Shown here piece by piece: positions 42,698-46,767 of a stretch of DNA of 46,767 bases (position 1 is the stretch's first letter; each line of letters opens with the position of its first letter). The DNA comes from Clostridiales bacterium. GTDB taxonomy: Bacteria; Bacillota; Clostridia; Lachnospirales; Lachnospiraceae. The notes under the pieces are model-generated. The model did no database searches, had not been told where the DNA came from, and saw only the letters and a list, made by a program, of their open reading frames with translations. The DNA lies in the NCBI GenBank assembly GCA_018374355.1, contig JAHAFI010000026.1, positions 1 through 46,767 on the forward strand, written 5' to 3'. A program made the translations under genes and the position numbers.

Positions 42698-43537
42698 CTA
42701 CTTATTTCTGGAAATATTCCGGTATTCTCTGGGGGAGATTCCGGTATTTTTTTTAAAGGTCTGCGAAAAATAATTCTGGGAGGAAAATCCGGAGGATTCC
42801 GCAATCTGTGTAACCGTATAATCAGTAGTCCTAAGAAGCTGCTTGCTGTGTTCCACCCGTTGTTCCAAAAGGTAATTAATAGGGGAAATTCCATAGGCCT
42901 TGGAAAACTGGTGGGAGAAATAAAATTTATCCCAGTGGGTGAGTTCCGCCAAAAAATCCAATGTCACAGATTCCCGAAAATGCTCTTCTATATAATTTTT
43001 TGCTCGCTGGCATTCATAGGGAATCAGGCTGGGGGTGGAAAGCGTGAACTCCTGCCCGGTAATTCTCTGAACTTGAAGCAGCAGAATCGAGAGATAATGC
43101 TGACAGATCTTTTCGTAAGAAAGCTGCTTTTTCTGCAATTCCTTCAGAATGGATTCCAGCAGGGGAAGAATGATTTCCCTGTGGGAGGCAAGGGGAAAGA
43201 CCTGAAAGGGGAGAAAAGACTCTTCTTTGCCGAAGCGGAACTGAAGATGGTCGATTCCGAGGACAATATAACGCATCTGGTGGGAGGCGGAGGAGCGCTC
43301 CGTATGGTGGACTTTGGGATTGACCATCACCAGATGATTTTTTCGGATGGGGAATTGTTCTTCGTCAGTGCAAAACCATCCTTCCCCGTCGGTGACATAA
43401 AAAATTTCGGTGCATTCATGGGAATGAAGCACGCCGTTCCAGTCTTTTCCGAAGGAGGACGCGGAGGCGTAACGAAGAAGCTCCCGGTCGGAATGGTCGG
43501 TGGAAAGATCCGTAAAGGAATAGGAAAGATGAGACAT
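42698..43537 (-). CDS. AraC family transcriptional regulator
   Basis: The 279-residue protein has an N-terminal cupin-type sensor (EIFYVTDGEGWFCTDEEQ, NHLVMVNPKVHHTE) and a C-terminal AraC domain (FLAELTHWDKFYFSHQFSKA, VTQIAESSGFSSQNYFSQTF, ending GISPREYRN). ATG 43537 lies eight bases after AGGAGG, so it is chosen over in-frame starts at 43543 and 43594. It is divergent from the GH112 gene and probably controls it. A cre-like sequence lies at 43560-43574. Confidence 0.9.
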   Translation of the reverse strand: MSHLSYSFTDLSTDHSDRELLRYASASSFGKDWNGVLHSHECTEIFYVTDGEGWFCTDEEQFPIRKNHLVMVNPKVHHTERSSASHQMRYIVLGIDHLQFRFGKEESFLPFQVFPLASHREIILPLLESILKELQKKQLSYEKICQHYLSILLLQVQRITGQEFTLSTPSLIPYECQRAKNYIEEHFRESVTLDFLAELTHWDKFYFSHQFSKAYGISPINYLLEQRVEHSKQLLRTTDYTVTQIAESSGFSSQNYFSQTFKKNTGISPREYRNISRNK

Positions 43538-43559
43538 GGGCATATCCTCCTGTGAAAAA

Positions 43560-43574
43560 TAGAAACCGTTTGCA
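43560..43574. promoter_or_regulatory. Candidate catabolite-response (cre) site
   Basis: TAGAAACCGTTTGCA fits the cre consensus WTGNAANCGNWNNCW with one mismatch (A for T at position 2). It lies between the AraC and GH112 genes, where CcpA control of glycan use would make sense. Binding is inferred. Confidence 0.35.
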
Positions 43575-43716
43575 GAAAGTACGCCAAGACGCACCTGAAC
43601 CTTAAACGTTACAGTAATTATAAGATACAGGGGTCAAAATTCCTTTTGCCCCAACATCATTATAACAATTATAAAAACGGAAAGCAAGATATATAACATT
43701 CGACACAAAACAAAAG

Positions 43717-43745
43717 TAGAAAGAATGCCCGGGATTGATTATAAT
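43717..43745 (+). promoter_or_regulatory. Putative promoter of the GH112 gene
   Basis: TAGAAA (43717-43722) and TATAAT (43740-43745) are separated by 17 bases. This predicts transcription from about 43752, downstream of the in-frame ATG 43725, and supports the start at 43794. Confidence 0.5.
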
Positions 43746-43793
43746 GAATTTAAGAAACGTAGCAAACAATATTTTTATGTAAAGGAGAAGGCT

Positions 43794-45959
43794 ATGACAA
43801 AAGAGTGTACAAGAGGGCGTGTGACAATTCCGACAGATGTGGATGTAGTTCCGGAAACACTGGAACTGGTAGAGCGCTGGGGGGCCGATGCCATCCGTGA
43901 CTGTGACGGAACCGATTATCCTGAGGAACTGAAAAAAGTAGACGCAAAAGTTTACGCTACTTACTATACAACCAGAAAAGATAACGAATGGGCAAAAGCA
44001 AATCCCGATGAGATTCAGCAGATGTATATCATGACATCCTTCCGTACAGCGGTAAAGGGAGAACTGACAATTCATCTGATGGACAATCTGTATCCGGACA
44101 TGCTGAAAGTAAATTCCCATGACGATATCAAGAGATGGTGGGAAGTTGTTGACCGTACAACCGGAAAAGTTGTTCCTGTAACAGAGTGGGATTACAGCGA
44201 GGAGACCGGGGATGTGACCATCAAACCGGCAAAGCCGTTCCATGATTATACGGTAAGCTTTCTGGCATATATTATGTGGGACCCGGTACATATGTACAAT
44301 GCGGTTACCAATGACTGGCAGGGCGTGGAAAAACAGATTACATTTGATGTGCGTCAGCCAAAGACAAAAGAATTTTCCAAAAAACGTCTGAGAAAATTTT
44401 TGGAAGAGCATGATTACGTGGACGTTATCCGTTTCACAACCTTCTTCCACCAGTTCACTCTGATTTTTGACGAGCTGGCAAGAGAAAAATATGTAGACTG
44501 GTACGGATATTCAGCATCCGTAAGCCCATATATTCTGGAACAGTTTGAACAGGAAGTGGGATACAAATTCCGCCCGGAATTTATCATCGATCAGGGCTAC
44601 ATGAATAACATGTACCGTATTCCGTCCAAAGAATTTTTGGATTTCACTGCGTTCCAGAGACGGGAAGTAACTGCTCTGGCGAAAGAGTTTGTTGATATCG
44701 TACATGAATACGGAAAAGAAGCCATGATGTTTTTGGGTGACCACTGGATCGGAATGGAACCGTTCATGGATGAGTTCAAATCCGTTGGACTGGATGCGGT
44801 CGTAGGTTCCGTAGGAAACGGAGCAACCCTGCGTCTGATCAGTGACATTCCGGGTGTAAAATATACCGAGGGACGTTTCCTGCCGTATTTCTTCCCGGAT
44901 ACCTTCTACGAGGGCGGAGATCCGGTGAAGGAAGCTAAAGTAAACTGGGTAACTGCACGCCGGGCAATCCTGAGAAAACCCATTGACCGGATCGGATACG
45001 GCGGATACCTGAAACTGGCAGTGGAATTCCCGGAATTTATCGATTACGTGGAGAGCGTATGTAAAGAATTCCGTACACTGTACGAAAATATCAAGGGCAC
45101 TACCCCATACTGCGTGAAAACCGTTGCAGTTTTAAATAGTTGGGGCAAGATGCGTGCATGGGGCAACCACATGGTACATCATGCAATCTACCACAAACAG
45201 AATTACTCCTACGCAGGAATTATGGAAACACTGAGCGGCGCTCCGTTCGATGTAAAATTCATCACCTTTGAGGACATTAAAAATGATCCGGAGCTGCTGA
45301 AAAATATTGATGTTATCCTGAATGTAGGTGACGCAGACACCGCTTATACAGGCGGCGAAAACTGGACAGATCCTGAAGTTGTATCTGCAGTCAATGAATT
45401 TGTATACAACGGCGGCGGATTCATCGGAATCGGTGAACCGACGGGACATCAGTGGGAAGGAAAATTCATTCAGTTGAGAAGCGTTCTGGGTGTGGAGCGT
45501 GAAAATGGATTTGACCTGAACAAAGATAAATATAACTGGGAAGAGCATGACCATTTCATCATTGAGGACTGTAAGGGTGAGGTTGACTTCGGCGAAGGCA
45601 AGAAGAATATTTATGCAATGCCGGAAGCTTCCATTATCAAACAGAAAGAAAAAGAAGTGCAGATGGCAGTCAATGAATTCGGCGGCGGCCGCGGCGTTTA
45701 TATCAGCGGACTTCCTTACAGCTTTGAAAACAGCCGTCTTCTGTACAGAGCTATTATGTGGGCATCCCATGACGAGGAGAATCTGCATAAATGGTTCAGC
45801 AGCAACTACAATGTAGAAGTTCATGCTTATGTGAAGAACGGAAAATACTGTATCGTAAACAATACTTATGAACCGCAGAAAACTACGGTTTATAAGGGAG
45901 ACGGTACAAGCTTTGAACTGGAAATGGATGCGAATGAGATTATCTGGAAAGAGATTTAA
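43794..45959 (+). CDS. GH112 family beta-galactoside phosphorylase (galacto-N-biose/lacto-N-biose type)
   Basis: The 721-residue protein matches GH112 in length, with LVERWGADAIRDCDGTDYPE near the start and the catalytic acid D316 in MMFLGDHWIGMEP (by comparison with D313 of the Bifidobacterium longum enzyme). It splits beta-1,3-galactosyl-N-acetylhexosamines with phosphate to galactose-1-phosphate and the free amino sugar, inside the cell; there is no signal peptide. GH112 also includes galactosyl-rhamnose phosphorylases, and the sequence alone does not exclude that. The start ATG 43794 follows AAAGGAG. A divergent AraC regulator precedes it and a terminator follows. Confidence 0.92.
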   Translation: MTKECTRGRVTIPTDVDVVPETLELVERWGADAIRDCDGTDYPEELKKVDAKVYATYYTTRKDNEWAKANPDEIQQMYIMTSFRTAVKGELTIHLMDNLYPDMLKVNSHDDIKRWWEVVDRTTGKVVPVTEWDYSEETGDVTIKPAKPFHDYTVSFLAYIMWDPVHMYNAVTNDWQGVEKQITFDVRQPKTKEFSKKRLRKFLEEHDYVDVIRFTTFFHQFTLIFDELAREKYVDWYGYSASVSPYILEQFEQEVGYKFRPEFIIDQGYMNNMYRIPSKEFLDFTAFQRREVTALAKEFVDIVHEYGKEAMMFLGDHWIGMEPFMDEFKSVGLDAVVGSVGNGATLRLISDIPGVKYTEGRFLPYFFPDTFYEGGDPVKEAKVNWVTARRAILRKPIDRIGYGGYLKLAVEFPEFIDYVESVCKEFRTLYENIKGTTPYCVKTVAVLNSWGKMRAWGNHMVHHAIYHKQNYSYAGIMETLSGAPFDVKFITFEDIKNDPELLKNIDVILNVGDADTAYTGGENWTDPEVVSAVNEFVYNGGGFIGIGEPTGHQWEGKFIQLRSVLGVERENGFDLNKDKYNWEEHDHFIIEDCKGEVDFGEGKKNIYAMPEASIIKQKEKEVQMAVNEFGGGRGVYISGLPYSFENSRLLYRAIMWASHDEENLHKWFSSNYNVEVHAYVKNGKYCIVNNTYEPQKTTVYKGDGTSFELEMDANEIIWKEI

Positions 45960-45989
45960 AAAATTGAATTGGTAATGGTTATGTAAGCG

Positions 45990-46023
45990 GAATGCGGTCT
46001 TTTAAGGAGACCGCATTCTTTTT
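45990..46023 (+). terminator. Terminator of the GH112 gene
   Basis: GAATGCGGTCT (45990-46000) pairs with AGACCGCATTC (46008-46018), followed by TTTTT. Confidence 0.9.
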
Positions 46024-46054
46024 GTTTTAGAAGTTTTTTTGTTGAAATAAGTGG

Positions 46055-46084
46055 TTGTGTGAAGCGGAAGAGAATTGCTATACT
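46055..46084 (+). promoter_or_regulatory. Putative promoter of the mannose-6-phosphate isomerase gene
   Basis: TTGTGT (46055-46060) and TATACT (46079-46084) are separated by 18 bases. The in-frame ATG 46055 lies inside it, so the true start is 46121. Confidence 0.45.
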
Positions 46085-46120
46085 GAAAACAGTAAACTGG
46101 GTAAAAGGAGAAGCATAACT

Positions 46121-46699
46121 ATGGGGAAAAAACCAATGATGCTGAGCGGAGAAAGGGTATGGAGAACGTATATAGGCGGAAAAAATATTGGCAGACTTCA
46201 CGGGGAAATGGATGCGGAGGATGATCACTTTCCGGAGGAATGGATGTATTCAGTGACCAGAGCGCGAAATACAGGAAGAGAAGAAATTGTTGAAGGACTT
46301 TGTAAGGTGGCAGACAATCCGGATGTGACTTTGCAGCAGATTATTGAGAATGATCCTGAGGGAATGCTCGGAAGTAAACATGCAGCGAAATGGGGAAATA
46401 CACTGGGTGTGCTGATTAAAATCATCGACAGCAAAGAACGTCTTACTGTTCAGGTACATCCGAATAAGGAAAAAGCAAGAACTTTATTTCATAGTCAGTT
46501 TGGAAAAACAGAGTGCTGGCATATTCTTGGGACAAGAGAAGAGAGCGGAGAAAGCCCCTGCCTTTATCTGGGATTCCGCGAAGGAATTACCCGCGAGGAC
46601 TGGGAGGATTCTTTTTGGAAGCAGGATTTTGACAGAATGCTTTCATTAATGAATCGAATTGAAGTAAAAAAAGTCCAGCTAAGAAATGTCAAGGGGTGA
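46121..46699 (+). pseudogene. manA: Class I mannose-6-phosphate isomerase, apparently truncated
   Basis: Residues 1-184 match the N-terminal catalytic cupin of class I mannose-6-phosphate isomerase: LTVQVHPNKEKA (Q111 and H113 are metal ligands) and KTECWHILG (E131). After EVKK (46672) the family would continue with a Gly-Asp-rich strand and the last metal-binding His; instead eight unrelated residues lead to a stop. The expected length is over 300. The gene is thus broken by a rearrangement, an insertion or an assembly junction. The enzyme interconverts mannose-6-P and fructose-6-P, which suits the GH92 mannosidase. AAAGGAG precedes ATG 46121. Confidence 0.75.
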
Positions 46700-46767
46700 T
46701 GTGAAAAAAGTTGAATATTTTTAATTTTCTAAAAAAGGGTAACCTTAATAAACCTAACAAACCCAGT

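Overview
The window looks like a chromosomal segment of a gut Lachnospiraceae bacterium, most like Blautia or a relative. This rests on gene content: sporulation genes (spmA, spmB), a Thr T-box, anaerobe oxygen-scavenging enzymes, and host-glycan enzymes (GH112, GH42, GH92, NagA). Species cannot be read from the sequence. No rRNA, tRNA, CRISPR array, phage or intact insertion sequence was seen.

Left part (1-13.5 kb). It opens with the 3' end of spmA, then a zinc-ribbon/DUF3160 membrane protein gene, a small coupled membrane protein gene and a MATE exporter gene. spmB follows on the opposite strand, split from spmA. Next is a 760-bp gene-free gap holding two large compound palindromes of about 245 bp each. 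Then come a MATE exporter and a Crp/Fnr regulator, transcribed away from an oxygen/NO detoxification operon: rubredoxin, bacteriohemerythrin, and a flavodiiron-rubredoxin-NADH:rubredoxin reductase fusion. A 5'-truncated Rpn nuclease remnant and a solitary TrpB2-type gene close the section.

Middle part (13.6-31 kb). An AraC regulator precedes a CUT1 sugar ABC transporter operon (binding protein, two permeases, no ATPase) that ends in a uroporphyrinogen-decarboxylase-family enzyme. After it come a DUF1002 secreted protein gene, a non-coding array of alternating TTTGGAC/GTCCAAA boxes, thrS with a full T-box leader, and an MFS transporter divergent from a GH92 alpha-mannosidase without a signal peptide. 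A third MATE exporter is divergent from nagA and a short-chain dehydrogenase gene.

Right part (31-46.8 kb). It holds a metallophosphoesterase, a large cytosolic protein joining a ParB/sulfiredoxin-like segment to a BMP-type periplasmic-binding fold, a MarR-CapA-CutC operon, a thioredoxin-reductase-like flavoprotein, a Gfo/Idh oxidoreductase overlapping a GH42 beta-galactosidase, a malic enzyme, and an AraC regulator divergent from a GH112 galactosyl phosphorylase. The last gene is a class I mannose-6-phosphate isomerase that loses homology mid-gene near the window end.

Sugar theme: GH112 phosphorolysis, GH42, GH92, NagA and mannose-6-phosphate isomerase fit intracellular salvage of host glycans (galacto-N-biose/lacto-N-biose, galactosides, mannosides, GlcNAc-6-P). 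These genes are not one operon; each has its own promoter and several have local regulators. Intergenic space carries several dispersed palindromic repeat types.
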